Source: Vreelandella glaciei
GTDB taxonomy: Bacteria; Pseudomonadota; Gammaproteobacteria; Pseudomonadales; Halomonadaceae
Direction of reading: 5' to 3'
Assembly: GCF_013415125.1 (NCBI RefSeq)
Contig: NZ_JACCDE010000008.1
Coordinates: forward strand, 1 to 64,000
DNA length: 64,000 bases
In this document: one piece after another, positions 1 through 7,620 of the stretch
How positions within the stretch are numbered: the first letter of the stretch is position 1
Layout: every line of letters begins with the position of its first letter
Made by a program: the position numbers and the translations under genes
The notes under the pieces: model-generated
Database searches by the model: none
Told to the model about the DNA's origin: nothing
The model's input: only the letters and a program-made list of their open reading frames with translations

Positions 1-56
1 CTACAAATCGACTCGACCCCGAACTGAGCACGATGCTCGTCGATAAATGACACCAT
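1..56 (-). CDS. IS3-family transposase OrfB, N-terminal start only
   Basis: Only about 18 codons are visible before the window edge. They read [18 protein letters not shown], which matches the start of the integrase-type OrfB of IS3 elements (consensus like GFIDxHRxxxGVExIC). The ATG at 56-54 overlaps the orfA stop codon as TGATG. In the family OrfB is usually made as an OrfAB fusion by programmed -1 frameshifting; a TTTTTT run is present near the orfA 3' end, but I cannot say whether it works as a slippery site. The catalytic DDE residues lie outside the window. Confidence 0.75.
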   Translation of the reverse strand, partial: MVSFIDEHRAQFGVESIC

Positions 57-373
57 CAATTGGGTTTGCGGTCGAGCTCCGCCTGGGCGAAAAAAGCAGC
101 CGCCTTACGGAGAATTTCATTGGCACGCTTCAATTCGGTGTTTTCACGCTCTAGCTGCTTGAGTCGTTCATGTTCAGACAGGTTAACCGAGCTGTTTTCC
201 TGCGTGAGTTCTGTGCGTTTGCACCAGGCTCTCAAGGTCTCTGGTGTACAACCGAACTTGCTGGCAATGGAACAGATCGCCGCCCACTTGGACGGGTATT
301 CGCCTTGCTGTTCAATAACTAAACGAACAGCTCGCTCCCGCACTTCTGGGGAATATCGTTTTGGTGAGTTCAT
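56..373 (-). CDS. IS3-family transposase OrfA
   Basis: A 105-residue protein with the standard OrfA build: an N-terminal HTH_Tnp_1 type helix-turn-helix (about residues 5-55, with [13 protein letters not shown] and the TPETLRAWC recognition helix) followed by a leucine-zipper-like coiled coil (about 65-95, [18 protein letters not shown]). It ends in [12 protein letters not shown], the typical tail of this subgroup. OrfA binds the terminal repeats and forms the OrfAB transposase with the downstream frame. The start ATG lies about 20 bases inside the terminal repeat, as expected. The gene appears intact. Confidence 0.9.
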   Translation of the reverse strand: MNSPKRYSPEVRERAVRLVIEQQGEYPSKWAAICSIASKFGCTPETLRAWCKRTELTQENSSVNLSEHERLKQLERENTELKRANEILRKAAAFFAQAELDRKPN

Positions 374-393
374 GACTTCATCCTCTCAAGATA

Positions 394-423
394 TGAAGTC
401 TCCGGTAAAGCCGGGGCGGTTCA
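394..423. repeat. Terminal inverted repeat of the IS3 element
   Basis: This 30-base stretch sits immediately upstream of orfA and marks the inner boundary of the IS. On the minus strand it starts TGAACCGCC, the common terminal sequence of IS3-family members. Sequence to the right belongs to the interrupted region. Confidence 0.75.
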
Positions 424-510
424 CTGTAGGCTTGTTGTGGAACCTAGCCTGGGTCTGGTTTCTAGAGCCGCCGAACTGTTTGGCAGCCTCAAGGACGACT
501 GCTGTATTGC

Positions 511-798
511 TCACGAATGCTCGCACTTGCCATCGAGGTATTTTGAGAACTTTGACGAGCTGCTGTGTGGAAGGTCGCTCCTGTCTTTAGCATCCACGAT
601 TACGGGACACTGATGAAGGAATTCGGCATCATCCTTTGGCAGCTCAGACTAGGTTGCCCAGGATGGACGAACAGGACGCAGAGTAATTACGTCCTTTTCC
701 TGGGTAATCTCAAGCTCTCTAACCCCTTCATATGCCATGTCAGCGGGCAGGTGACGATCCTGGCTATTACCATTTTTGAAAATTGGGACAGTTCTCCT
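511..798 (-). pseudogene. vapB: Decayed vapB-type antitoxin gene
   Basis: Reading the minus strand from 798 gives RRTVPIFKNGNSQ, then LPADMAYEGVRELEI, then VITLRPVRPSWAT, a TAG stop at 651-649, and in the same frame SELPKDDAEFL. This closely follows VapB antitoxins (MRTVSIFKNGNxRAIRLP...FEGVxELEI...LRPxRPxW). Two lesions are seen: the expected ATG start is AGG at 798-796, and an in-frame TAG cuts the protein two residues after the conserved Trp. No VapC toxin could be recognised between 510 and the IS end at 423. The gene is a relic of a toxin-antitoxin locus, probably truncated when the IS arrived. Assignment rests on remembered family sequence. Confidence 0.65.
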
Positions 799-818
799 GG
801 GCTAAACCTCCGAAAAAT

Positions 819-909
819 GAAATGTCAGCCACTCATTCAGGGTCGGCATGCAGCCACCCCGAGGTTTGCCAGCATAGAATCGGACGTGAGCCCGAAGGGC
901 TGACATTTC
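819..909. repeat. 12-bp perfect inverted repeat pair
   Basis: GAAATGTCAGCC at 819-830 is matched by its exact reverse complement at 898-909, with 67 bases between. The arms flank a GC-rich stretch upstream of the small gene at 1007. I see no other sign of an integron attC site, so the role is unknown. Confidence 0.5.
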
Positions 910-922
910 TTGAATGGTCTGC

Positions 923-950
923 TTTACTAGATAAAACAGGTGTGTATACT
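923..950 (+). promoter_or_regulatory. Candidate sigma-70 promoter for the small gene pair
   Basis: TTTACT at 923-928 and TATACT at 945-950 are separated by 16 bases and lie about 55 bases upstream of the ATG at 1007. This is a reasonable -35/-10 pair, identified by eye only. Confidence 0.35.
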
Positions 951-1006
951 CGGCAAACTTTGGCTATAGCGTTATGTAGCTGCAACCTCCCACAAGAGGT
1001 GGTGTT

Positions 1007-1213
1007 ATGAATGTGACAGTACTGCCCAAAATGACTGAAAAGCAACACAAAGCAGTGGTTAACAAGGCAGTGAAAAATGTGGAAATAGTAAACTACCGAA
1101 CAATACCTAGCGAAAATAGGGCTCGCAAGTTCACTGATGAGGAGATTCAGAAAGCTGTGAAACGCTTCTCTAAACTAATTCTGAGTGCTTCTGAAAAATG
1201 CCCTTCCAAATAA
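1007..1213 (+). CDS. Small hypothetical protein on the island
   Basis: A 68-residue, lysine-rich protein of unknown family. The ATG is preceded by a strong ribosome-binding site (AAGAGGTGG, 994-1002), and a candidate promoter lies upstream, so it is probably expressed. The C-terminal half (about residues 42-60) is predicted to be helical and amphipathic. It ends only 22 bases before the next gene, so the two are likely co-transcribed. AT-rich codon use differs from the chromosomal genes to the right, consistent with horizontal transfer. A small antitoxin or regulatory partner for the following membrane-tailed protein is possible but is only inference. Confidence 0.6.
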   Translation: MNVTVLPKMTEKQHKAVVNKAVKNVEIVNYRTIPSENRARKFTDEEIQKAVKRFSKLILSASEKCPSK

Positions 1214-1235
1214 TATTAAATAACAAGGTGTTAAG

Positions 1236-1865
1236 ATGGAGCGTGGTTCGCAAGGGAAGAGATGGGTTTTCGATGAGCTTGTAGAAGATAGAAGCACTGA
1301 CATTCAAGGCTTGGTGGCTTACGCGCTGTATAAAGCAAATAAAGCCGATATTGCTAAAACAAAGCGTGAGCAAGGCTTATCGGAAGAAGCTATAGTTGCT
1401 GAGGTCAGTACATTCCATCAAAACGCTGTGAATAGCCGGTCTATGCTAGAAGGTTATCGTGAGAGAGCTGGGATCTTGTTGCAGGAATTGTCTGAGGCTA
1501 TTGAAGATGAGGTAAGGGACGAATATGAACATCAAGCTGCCTCGGTTGAAAGAAAGCGCACTGACGACCGAAGAAGACAAGCTGATGAGCTTAGCCGATT
1601 GAAAGGTCAGCACAAGAAAGAGATAGAAAAGGAGCGCAAAAAAGCTGTGACAGAGTTTGTTGCAAAGGTTAAACAAACTCCATGTGAAAAAGCTCTCCCG
1701 AGAGTTGTAAAGTGGCAATGGAATGGTTTCTCTGGTGTCTTTGCCGCTATAATTTTTGCCGTCATAGTAGGCGGAGTAATTTACCAAGTAATGCCGGAAG
1801 AAAAAAAAGGGGAATTTATTTCTTCCGTTATTGCTGAGCTTGTTGGTGAAAATTCAAGTTATTAG
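1236..1865 (+). CDS. Hypothetical coiled-coil protein with C-terminal membrane anchor
   Basis: A 209-residue protein not recognised as a known family. The N-terminal 90 residues look globular and helical. A strongly charged coiled coil follows (about residues 95-160, rich in Glu, Lys, Arg and Gln). Near the C-terminus is one hydrophobic helix (about 167-187, FSGVFAAIIFAVIVGGVIYQV), then a short polar tail. This makes it a likely tail-anchored inner-membrane protein with the coiled coil in the cytoplasm. AAGGTG before the ATG is a fair ribosome-binding site. It forms a probable two-gene unit with the 68-residue protein. AT-rich composition marks it as island cargo. Confidence 0.65.
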   Translation: MERGSQGKRWVFDELVEDRSTDIQGLVAYALYKANKADIAKTKREQGLSEEAIVAEVSTFHQNAVNSRSMLEGYRERAGILLQELSEAIEDEVRDEYEHQAASVERKRTDDRRRQADELSRLKGQHKKEIEKERKKAVTEFVAKVKQTPCEKALPRVVKWQWNGFSGVFAAIIFAVIVGGVIYQVMPEEKKGEFISSVIAELVGENSSY

Positions 1866-1952
1866 GCATGCAATTCCCCCCAAGTTTGAGAGATTTTATT
1901 TTTTCTCTATCAGCCCCCCACAGCGCGTCGTTGACGATATACCTCCGCTATG

Positions 1953-2645
1953 TCAAAAATCCTCTGCCGGGGCTTGCTGCAACTTATCCCTCAACCTGCT
2001 CAATTGCCGCCCAGGCAAATGGAACGCAGCCTGCAATGTTGGTCCCCAGTAATCATCTTCGTATGCAAGGACGTCGATGGCGCGCACGCTTGGCTCCAAA
2101 TTCATCAGCATTTCATCGGCGTTACGTGAGTCAGCGAATAACTGTTCCTGAGCGCTCTGCTCCACCAATGTCATCCCGAAGTATCCGCTGCGCAACTGCT
2201 CAGCCTCAAAGCTGTTTAGTGCCAGTGCTAAGCTCGCTTCGTCGGCAAACGTGCCTTGTTGCAGCTCGTAAACCAAATCCAGGCTGTCATTCGGCCCTTC
2301 CGCAAAAATCATCCCAAAATCACGAGCCAAAGCACCAATCAGCGTGGCGTACAGGTCATCGCTATAATCCGCCACGATGGTGGTGCTCACCAGTGTATTA
2401 TCCTCCGCGAACATCAGTTGGCCTTGAAACACGCGCTGAAGAAACTGTACGCCATCATGGCAGAGCGCTAAGGCACCGAAATCTCCAGAGCAGTCGTAGT
2501 AGCCCTGACTGCGCGGAAACTCATCTATGTGTTGCCCGTAGTGCCAGTCCTTGAATAGCCGCGTGCTGTTTTCCGCCGCAAAGGCAACGGGTGTAATGAT
2601 AAAGGTAGCGCTTGCTAATGCGGCGACAGTAATCGATTGCTTCAT
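1953..2645 (-). CDS. Hypothetical periplasmic protein downstream of a secreted nuclease
   Basis: About 230 residues. I place the start at the ATG ending at 2645 because it has AAGGGG upstream and opens a clean signal peptide (MKQSITVAALASATFIITPVAFA, cut before AEN); an upstream in-frame ATG at 2720 would bury this signal. The mature protein is acidic, begins with a region containing a CSGDFGALALC Cys pair, and has no recognisable catalytic motif. It begins 16 bases after the nuclease gene and on the same strand, so the two are probably an operon and may act together outside the cytoplasm. Function unknown. Confidence 0.65.
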   Translation of the reverse strand: MKQSITVAALASATFIITPVAFAAENSTRLFKDWHYGQHIDEFPRSQGYYDCSGDFGALALCHDGVQFLQRVFQGQLMFAEDNTLVSTTIVADYSDDLYATLIGALARDFGMIFAEGPNDSLDLVYELQQGTFADEASLALALNSFEAEQLRSGYFGMTLVEQSAQEQLFADSRNADEMLMNLEPSVRAIDVLAYEDDYWGPTLQAAFHLPGRQLSRLRDKLQQAPAEDF

Positions 2646-2661
2646 CCCCTTCCCCACATTA

Positions 2662-3717
2662 TTACGGACATACCAGCCCGCTATCTTCGATATCCTGCAC
2701 GCTGGCAGCACCCAGTCCACTGATTCGGGTCAAGTCGCCAATCTCTTCCCAAGGCTGCATCTCAATAATACGTTTTGCCCTTACGGGCCCCACGTTCGGT
2801 AGCTCGGCAAGTTGGTCAGACGTGGCGTCGTTTAGGTTGATGCAGTAGGCCGTATTATTAGCCGCGACGTACGCGCTACCGTCAAACCCCGTCAATTCAA
2901 GCTCTCCGTCGCCGAAGGCAACCCAAACGGGGGCATGGTCGGACACCGAATCACGCACAGCGGTATGCTCACCCGGCAGCAAGTTAGGAAACTGAAGGAT
3001 ACCGCTGTCGGTGATTGGCGCTTGATCACTATGCCAGATATTGTCGTAGAGGTTGCTCCACACGCCGTCCGTTGTGCCGAGCGTCGTTGCGCCTTCAGTA
3101 ATCGCAGGCGTTGCGCCCATGTCGCGTAGCCCTGCCCAACCTTCGTGAGAAGGCCGTAAATTAAAATCGCCCATCAATAAACGTGGTGTATCAGAATAAA
3201 CCTCTTCCAACCACTGCCAATAATCAGCCAGCGCTTCAACTTCGGGCAGCCGATCGCTCACGCTGTCGCCGTACACAACATGCACGGTCGCTGCCGCAAA
3301 CTGCTGGCCGCTCTCCAAGGCTGTAAACTTTGCGGAATACGGCTCCCGTGCGAACACGTCGCTACTGTCGAGAAACACAACAGCGCCTGAGTCGTACTTA
3401 ATCTCGCTCTCCCGCCAAAGAAAGCCGTAGTGTTCTCTGTAGGTGCTGCGGCCTAGGTCGTCGCTGGCCATTGAAGACCAGGGTTCACCACTGGTTGCTT
3501 CTACGGCTTTCTCAAGCTGCGCAAGCGCTGTGGTATCCATCAGTTCCTGTATTGCCAAGAAATCAAAGTGCTGGGCAACATGGGCAACCTCAGTTATTGC
3601 CTTGTCATTGTTCCAACCCAAATGTTTAATGTTCCAGCTTCCGATGATGGCATCAGCTGATACAACGGCGGGCATTAGTGCTGCGGCGGCAATTAGTGCG
3701 GCTGGTGTAAACCTCAT
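2662..3717 (-). CDS. Secreted endonuclease/exonuclease/phosphatase-family nuclease with helix-hairpin-helix tail
   Basis: A 351-residue protein with an N-terminal signal peptide (about residues 1-22). The EEP (DNase I-like) fold is marked by SWNIKHLG (27-34), the metal-binding QE pair (57-58), GDFNL (183-187) and SDHAPV (259-264). Residues about 293-350 form a ComEA-like helix-hairpin-helix region (INLNDATSDQLAELPNVGPVRAKRI), which binds DNA in related proteins. The combination suggests an exported, Mg-dependent DNase that grips DNA through its tail. Possible roles are nutrient DNA degradation or defence against extracellular DNA; neither is shown by the sequence. All signature residues are present. 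It lies in an operon with the following periplasmic protein. Confidence 0.85.
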   Translation of the reverse strand: MRFTPAALIAAAALMPAVVSADAIIGSWNIKHLGWNNDKAITEVAHVAQHFDFLAIQELMDTTALAQLEKAVEATSGEPWSSMASDDLGRSTYREHYGFLWRESEIKYDSGAVVFLDSSDVFAREPYSAKFTALESGQQFAAATVHVVYGDSVSDRLPEVEALADYWQWLEEVYSDTPRLLMGDFNLRPSHEGWAGLRDMGATPAITEGATTLGTTDGVWSNLYDNIWHSDQAPITDSGILQFPNLLPGEHTAVRDSVSDHAPVWVAFGDGELELTGFDGSAYVAANNTAYCINLNDATSDQLAELPNVGPVRAKRIIEMQPWEEIGDLTRISGLGAASVQDIEDSGLVCP

Positions 3718-3891
3718 ACTTCTTCCGAAATTTATGCAACTAACGTGAGTGATAGAATAGTTGGTTTATGAGCGTGAATAGCTCAAAGAATGATGGTCGT
3801 TCAACTATCCGAGTGATGATCGCTTCCAATACGAGATGGACACCATCCGCATGTGAGCATCAATGCTTTAGTCAGGTAGTTATACTATCAA

Positions 3892-5664
3892 CTATAGTTT
3901 CAATCCCATTTTTCTAAGAGCGTTTTTTGCCGCTGCTTCACAGAATACTGAGTCATTGGTTGATCTTCTGTGTACGAATGCGTCAGCATGTCCAGGACAT
4001 CTATTTAGAACCTTTTTAAATATACCCTTCTTGTATCGGATCTCTGACAGTAGCCTACGGAGCCATTCATCAAAAACTGCATCGTCGTCGAGAACAAAGC
4101 AGAGGCCACTGATAGTTTCCTCATCTACTTCGTTTGAGTCAGCTGATGATGCTATATGCTTTCGTTGTATCTCAATAATGTAAATATATTTTGTGTCTGA
4201 CATTACCCGGATAACCAAAGCCCCCCTAAGCTTTTGTTTATCATAGTCAATAAACGGCCAATGCTTTACACTCGTCGTTATGTTAGTGTCATCTTCGATG
4301 GGATTAAACTGAATAAGCTTTGGCTCGGAATAAGCACTAAATCCATTCTCAAACGTAAACCATTCAACTTTTCGTATTCTGTTAGGGTGCGATTTATGAA
4401 GGTAGCGAAATGCTGTCCACATATCCCTGAGTATTCCCTGAGACTCCATTTCCAAAGAGGTATATAGGTGAGCTTTACCAACATCTTTTCCTGCGCCGAA
4501 GGCTTCACCGGTTGAGAAGCGGTTCTCGTCTCCCGGTTTAGGTGTACTTTGACGGTTGGCTGAGCTATTCCTATCTCGCCACTTGTCGATAACCTCTCGC
4601 GGCTTACCTAATACAGCAAACTTTTCTTCCTCGATATCTAACCACGATGACCCATGGTCTGGTTCAGTGTCATCCGTTAGATCAATGATTTCACCAATGC
4701 CTGGTTGTCTTTTAGATGGTAAGTTGATGGAGTCGTCGTTATCTTTACCTTCATCGGTTGCTACCCGTTGCTCTTTTTCGCGTTGAATGGTGGTGCCACC
4801 TGGTTGTGAGCTTCCCAAAACCCGCAGGGCTAGAAATGCGTTACCACCATCTATTGAAATCCCCGAGACTGCCAGCTGCCCTTCTCCCTGAAACCATGGA
4901 GTGGCCCTTAGCAATGAGTAAGACTTCCCTGCTAAGAAGTCCGCTTCAATGTACGAATAAATATTTTTTGCGGCGAGTTTCGCATATGGGTCGTAGAGAA
5001 TATGAGCCAACAAAATGGCGTCGCCTTTATGCATACGCCAATTAAGCTTTATTGGCCATGTCCCCGGTTGGGGTGGTTCATCAAGAGGCTTGAAAAGCCG
5101 CTCTTTTACGCCTTTCCAAGGATATGTAGCGAGGACTCGATTTACTTCTGAGGACGAACCGTAGCAGCGGGAAAAAAACTCAACGCAAGGTATAAGAAGA
5201 TGTTTTCCATTAGGGAGAAAGAAATTAATAAAGTAAGTTTTATGATTTCTGGTTTCGGACAAATACTTTGTGATATCAGCTTCTGCCTCAGAACTAAGGT
5301 AGGAGCTCTTCAGATCAGCAAAAGTAATGAGTTGCCATCCACCTTCTGAAAAAGAGACATCAAATTTTGCCTTATCATGGGGAAAATATGTTTCACAAGC
5401 GCCTTTACGCCAAACAGATCCGATGCGTAGCAGCCCTAAGTGAGTTAACGCCAGATCGCGTTTAGTAATTTTCCCCAAGTTGTTCTGATCGTCGAGGTAG
5501 CGAAAAAACACAGCTACCTTAGGAACACTGCCGGCAGGTAAGTTTTTCGTAACAGGACCATACCACCAAACAACCATACGTTTGTCTTCATCTTTCAGAG
5601 TCCCATCAGGAAAACTGAACGCTCTGCATGATCTCAGAGTAACCTTCACAAGGGCGAACTCCAT
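3892..5664 (-). CDS. TnsE-like (Tn7-type) transposition protein, tentative
   Basis: A 590-residue cytoplasmic protein whose start lies only 65 bases from the transposon end in comM. Its layout resembles Tn7 TnsE: an N-terminal beta-rich half (MVVWWYGP, KVAVFFRYLD), a low-complexity acidic/basic linker (about residues 300-400) and a C-terminal domain with a YIYIIEIQR strand, a W..RL..EIR..KG helix and a late CPGHADAFVHRR segment comparable to the TnsE C-terminal DNA-binding domain. TnsE steers Tn7 to replication forks on conjugating plasmids. The match is by eye and weak. It reads inward from the end, but no tnsABCD lies between it and the window edge, so core transposase genes are lost or outside the window. 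The start ATG has no clear ribosome-binding site. GC is lower than in the host genes. Confidence 0.45.
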   Translation of the reverse strand: MEFALVKVTLRSCRAFSFPDGTLKDEDKRMVVWWYGPVTKNLPAGSVPKVAVFFRYLDDQNNLGKITKRDLALTHLGLLRIGSVWRKGACETYFPHDKAKFDVSFSEGGWQLITFADLKSSYLSSEAEADITKYLSETRNHKTYFINFFLPNGKHLLIPCVEFFSRCYGSSSEVNRVLATYPWKGVKERLFKPLDEPPQPGTWPIKLNWRMHKGDAILLAHILYDPYAKLAAKNIYSYIEADFLAGKSYSLLRATPWFQGEGQLAVSGISIDGGNAFLALRVLGSSQPGGTTIQREKEQRVATDEGKDNDDSINLPSKRQPGIGEIIDLTDDTEPDHGSSWLDIEEEKFAVLGKPREVIDKWRDRNSSANRQSTPKPGDENRFSTGEAFGAGKDVGKAHLYTSLEMESQGILRDMWTAFRYLHKSHPNRIRKVEWFTFENGFSAYSEPKLIQFNPIEDDTNITTSVKHWPFIDYDKQKLRGALVIRVMSDTKYIYIIEIQRKHIASSADSNEVDEETISGLCFVLDDDAVFDEWLRRLLSEIRYKKGIFKKVLNRCPGHADAFVHRRSTNDSVFCEAAAKNALRKMGLKL

Positions 5665-5683
5665 TTCGAAGCAATATCGCCAT

Positions 5684-5729
5684 TGTCGCAGTAATTTCTA
5701 AAATGTCGCAATAATTGCTGAAAATGACA
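5684..5729. mobile_element. Tn7-like/Tni-type transposon end
   Basis: Read from 5729 leftward on the minus strand, the element begins TGTCATTTTCAG and contains two direct repeats of TGCGACA-type sequence (plus-strand TGTCGCAGTAATT at 5684 and TGTCGCAATAATT at 5704), spaced exactly 20 bases. TGT...ACA termini with tandem ~20-bp sites are what TnsB/TniA-family transposases bind. TGTCATTTTCAG also matches the start of Tn402-type ends. The junction lies exactly where ComM similarity stops. The adjoining five bases, GCCGC (5730-5734), would be the target duplication copy. Confidence 0.7.
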
Positions 5730-6578
5730 GCCGCCGCCGACCAGGGCGGCGGCGCTGGCACTGTGATGGGGTTGGCGGAATGGCCTTTTGCCCCAATCAG
5801 CTTCCAGTGGCAGGCCGCAGACCGAGCGCACGGCGGCGACTTCCAGTGCATCCTCTTCGGAAAGCGGCGGCAGAATGCCTGGCAGGCGGCTGGCCAGCAT
5901 GGTTTTACCGGTGCCTGGTGGGCCTGCGAATAGGAGATTATGACCACCAGCAGCGGCGACTTCGAGCGCACGCCGCGCCTGCTGCTGGCCGCGCACATCG
6001 GCGAGGTCATCCACCGGCGTAGAGGCCTTAACCGAGGCACTGAGCTTGTGCGGGAGGATCTTCTCTTGGTCGAGTAGGTGGGCGACGACTTGCCATAGCG
6101 TGTCGGCAGGCAGTACCGGTAAGTCGCCTGCCAGGGCCGCTTCATCGGCGCAGTCGCGGGGAATAATCAGCGCTTTTTTTGCCCGCCGCGTAGCCAGGGC
6201 AAAGGGCAGTATTCCCGGCACTGCGCGCAGTTTGCCATCTAGGGCCAACTCACCAGCGCATTCCATGCCTTCCAATGCCTCAACCGGCATTTGCCCAGAA
6301 GCGGCGAGAATGCCCAGGGCAATGGGCAAATCAAAACGGCCGCCCTCTTTGGGGAGATCAGCAGGAGCAAGGTTAAGGGTAATACGCCGGGTGTTGGGGA
6401 AGTCAAAGCCTGCGTTAACCAACGCACTGCGTACCCGTTCGCGGCTCTCTTTCACAGCGGTTTCCGGTAGGCCCACCAGCGTTAGGCCTGGCAAACCGTT
6501 AGCTAAATGCACCTCTACATGCACCGCTGGTGCGTCTAAACCTACGCCTGCGCGCGTGGCTACAATGGCTAACGTCAT
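5730..6578 (-). pseudogene. comM: comM (YifB-type Mg-chelatase-related helicase), 5' fragment
   Basis: The first 283 codons of ComM, normally about 500 residues. Visible are the N-terminal start (MTLAIVATRAGVGLDAP), the NLAPADLPKEGGRFDLPIAL region, and the AAA+ Walker A motif GPPGTGKT, up to RPFRQPHHSASAAALVGGG. There similarity ends abruptly and the transposon end begins; the frame then runs on as unrelated residues to a stop at 5646. Walker B, sensor and C-terminal parts are missing. ComM is a hexameric helicase that extends branch migration during natural transformation, so this cell should be impaired in integrating foreign DNA unless a second copy exists. GAGGGA precedes the ATG. Confidence 0.92.
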
Positions 6579-6695
6579 CGCCGTCCCTCGCTGGTTTTTG
6601 GTAAAAGCTCTGACCCTAATGTGAGCACAATCTACTTTAATTTAAGTCTTAAACTACCTTAGTTAATAACGCTTTGGTAGCGTCCTGCTGTGTGA

Positions 6696-7577
6696 TTATT
6701 GTGCAGGCGCTGCTTCCAGCGCTGCGGTCAGTTCCTTGGCAAAGCGTTGAGCCGAAGGTAATGCGCCGAAGCTCCATACCGGCGGCAGGCGCAGCAATCG
6801 ATTGTTTTTAACACTGGGAAGGTGCTGCCACAGGCCGCTTTTTGCAAGTTGCTCTTCTACCCCGGCGGGGAGCGGGTCGATGATAACCAGCATTGCCTCA
6901 GGGTAGCGTGCCAGCGCTTCAACCCCCGCCAGCGCAAATCCCCAGGCGTTGGTGGGCTGATCCCAGGCATTAGGGAGTTCGAGCTGCTCAAGAACGGCGT
7001 TGTAGAGGCTGTTATCGCCAAAGACACGCACATGGCGGGCATCCATAAACTGCACCATAAGTAACGGCGCGATTTCTGACTGTGAGAGGGGCCGGGATTC
7101 GCGCAGCGTGGCCATCAAGGTTTGGGTTTCTTTGATCAGTTGCTCGGCCTGGGGCTGACGCTCGGTTAACTCGCCCAACTGGCGGGTCAGGGTTTGCATC
7201 TCTTGCCAAGTATCGGTGCCGGGCGAATAAAGCGCGAACGAGGTGACCGGGGCGATTCGCTCCAGGCGCGGTGTTAAGCCAGCGAACATGGGAGAGATCA
7301 GTGTCTGTTCGGGCGGTATTTGGGCCAGTAGCTCTAAATTAGGTTGGGTGCGCAGACCCATATCGCTGACGCTCTCGGGGATGCGGGGCTCGCCCACCCA
7401 GTCGTGATACGCGTCCTGCTGGGCAACGCTGCTAACAGGGGCATCAATGGCCATGAGTGTTTCGGCGATGGTCCAATCGACCGTCGCCCACTGCGCCTGG
7501 GCAGTGGAGAAGGCCAGGAGGCAAACGGCGAACAGCCCGCAGCGTGCGAGAAAAGATAGCGGGGTGGCGTGGCGCAT
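6696..7577 (-). CDS. fhuD: FhuD-like iron-hydroxamate ABC transporter binding protein
   Basis: A 293-residue periplasmic binding protein with a signal peptide ending near residue 29 (LLAFSTAQA before QWATVDW). It aligns along its length with E. coli FhuD: VDWTIAETLMAIDAP, WVGEPRIPESVSDMGLRTQPNLE, FGDNSLYNAVLEQLELPNAW, and the late LPPVWSFGALPSAQRFAKEL. FhuD carries ferric hydroxamates from the outer-membrane receptor to the FhuBC permease/ATPase. No fhuB or fhuC lies in the window. It sits 150 bases downstream of the FhuA-like receptor on the same strand, with a Fur-box candidate in between, so the pair likely handles one siderophore. No clear ribosome-binding site. Confidence 0.88.
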   Translation of the reverse strand: MRHATPLSFLARCGLFAVCLLAFSTAQAQWATVDWTIAETLMAIDAPVSSVAQQDAYHDWVGEPRIPESVSDMGLRTQPNLELLAQIPPEQTLISPMFAGLTPRLERIAPVTSFALYSPGTDTWQEMQTLTRQLGELTERQPQAEQLIKETQTLMATLRESRPLSQSEIAPLLMVQFMDARHVRVFGDNSLYNAVLEQLELPNAWDQPTNAWGFALAGVEALARYPEAMLVIIDPLPAGVEEQLAKSGLWQHLPSVKNNRLLRLPPVWSFGALPSAQRFAKELTAALEAAPAQ

Positions 7578-7620
7578 GGTGGAGAAAGGCTATCCAGAAA
7601 AATAAGTGATGTATTTAAAC

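Larger units (their letters stand above)
1..423 (-). mobile_element. IS3-family insertion sequence, partial
   Basis: The orfA gene, the beginning of orfB and one terminal inverted repeat of an IS3-family element are present; the rest lies beyond the left edge. The outer end is the segment 394-423, which read on the minus strand begins TGAACCGCCCCGGC and matches the usual TGAACCGCCCCGG-type ends of many IS3-family elements. The two reading frames overlap as TGATG, which fits the orfA/orfB arrangement of this family. Target duplication cannot be checked because the other end is outside the window. Confidence 0.85.
1..5729. mobile_element. Island inserted in comM, right portion only
   Basis: Everything from the left edge to the transposon end at 5729 is interpreted as one acquired block. 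It contains an IS fragment, a broken antitoxin gene, unknown low-GC genes and a TnsE-like gene, and it interrupts comM. The 3' half of comM and the other transposon end are not in the window, so the island length is unknown. comM is an established hotspot for AbaR/Tn6022-type Tn7-like elements in Acinetobacter and relatives. Confidence 0.6.

Noticed and set aside
424..510. Possible vapC toxin fragment between the VapB relic and the IS
   Set aside because: Minus-strand frames read KVLKIPRWQVRAF and EAAKQFGGSRNQ, which do not resemble the VapC PIN-domain start; left unassigned.
60..590. 176-codon open frame on the plus strand across the IS end
   Set aside because: It is antisense to the clear OrfA transposase gene and crosses the IS boundary; no family resemblance.
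565..903. 112-codon open frame on the plus strand
   Set aside because: It lies opposite the VapB relic, which explains the region better, and has no ribosome-binding site or recognisable motif.
819..909. Integron attC site
   Set aside because: Paired arms exist, but no AAC/GTT core sites or cassette-like neighbours were seen.
5646..5729. Continuation of the comM frame to a stop inside the transposon
   Set aside because: These 27 codons translate the transposon end sequence and are not part of ComM; the gene is treated as broken at 5730.
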